Source: Prevotellaceae bacterium UBA3646 (GTDB lineage Bacteria; Bacteroidota; Bacteroidia; Bacteroidales; Bacteroidaceae). Taken from it: DNA of 14,477 nt. Positions 14,455-14,477 of the stretch are shown here, piece by piece. Every line of letters begins with the position of its first letter. Positions within the stretch are counted from its first letter, which is position 1. The translations under genes were made by a program, and so were the position numbers. The stretch lies in the NCBI GenBank assembly GCA_002373535.1, contig DFKL01000171.1, positions 1 to 14,477 of the forward strand. Direction: 5' to 3'. Under the pieces are notes generated by a model. The model was not told the origin of the DNA and searched no databases. It saw nothing but the letters and a program-made list of their open reading frames with translations.

Positions 14455-14477
14455 TGCCCGGAACGGGACTCGAACCC
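14455..14477 (-). tRNA. tRNA 3' end, partial (possibly tRNA-Leu)
   Basis: Read on the minus strand, the last 23 bases of the window are the 3' part of a tRNA: a T-loop TTCGAGT, the 3' T-stem strand CCCGT, the acceptor strand TCCGGGC and discriminator A, exactly the 23 positions from 51 to 73. CCA is not encoded (CTTC follows). The implied acceptor start GCCCGGA and discriminator A fit tRNA-Leu, but the anticodon is outside the window. Confidence 0.8.

Noticed and set aside
1..14477. CRISPR array, insertion sequence, integrase or rRNA
   Set aside because: No spaced repeat array, no transposase or recombinase frame and no rRNA-like stretch was seen on either strand.

Overview
The window looks like a Bacteroidales chromosome (Bacteroides/Prevotella relatives). 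The grounds are Bacteroidetes-type promoter boxes (TTTG about 20 bases before TAnnTTTG), no clear Shine-Dalgarno sequences before the genes, a V-type ATPase D-I-K gene order, a tRNA with no encoded CCA, and two large envelope proteins of kinds known mainly from this phylum. This assignment rests on gene content and signals; no database search was run.

Left arm (1-2870, plus strand): the end of a V/A-type ATPase operon, with subunit D (5' truncated), subunit I and proteolipid subunit K, followed by a strong hairpin. Subunit K carries every residue of the sodium site known from Enterococcus hirae NtpK, so the machine is probably sodium-coupled.

Middle (about 2900-5127, plus strand): a distinct insert between two convergent operons. 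It has a good Bacteroidetes promoter, then about 420 bases with no convincing ORF but many nested perfect or near-perfect stems ending in a U-rich stretch, then a very AT-rich gene for a 559-residue protein. That protein has a compact helical, HTH-like N-terminal module, one membrane segment and a large exported part that I do not recognise. The combination of a large structured RNA with a membrane protein is the best candidate here for an undescribed system.

Right-centre (9447 down to 5126, minus strand): a compact operon read from a TATATTTG promoter: an N-acetylhexosamine 1-kinase-like enzyme, NhaA, an exported calcineurin-type phosphoesterase and a small membrane protein. It ends at an intrinsic terminator that overlaps the stop codon of the convergent AT-rich gene. 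NhaA and the sodium-type V-ATPase sit on either side of the insert and both handle sodium.

Right arm (14477 down to 9511, minus strand): the 3' end of a tRNA (possibly Leu), then 28 bases later a helix-hairpin-helix plus beta-barrel envelope protein, and a 946-residue exported macroglobulin-like protein. These two look like a co-transcribed envelope pair.
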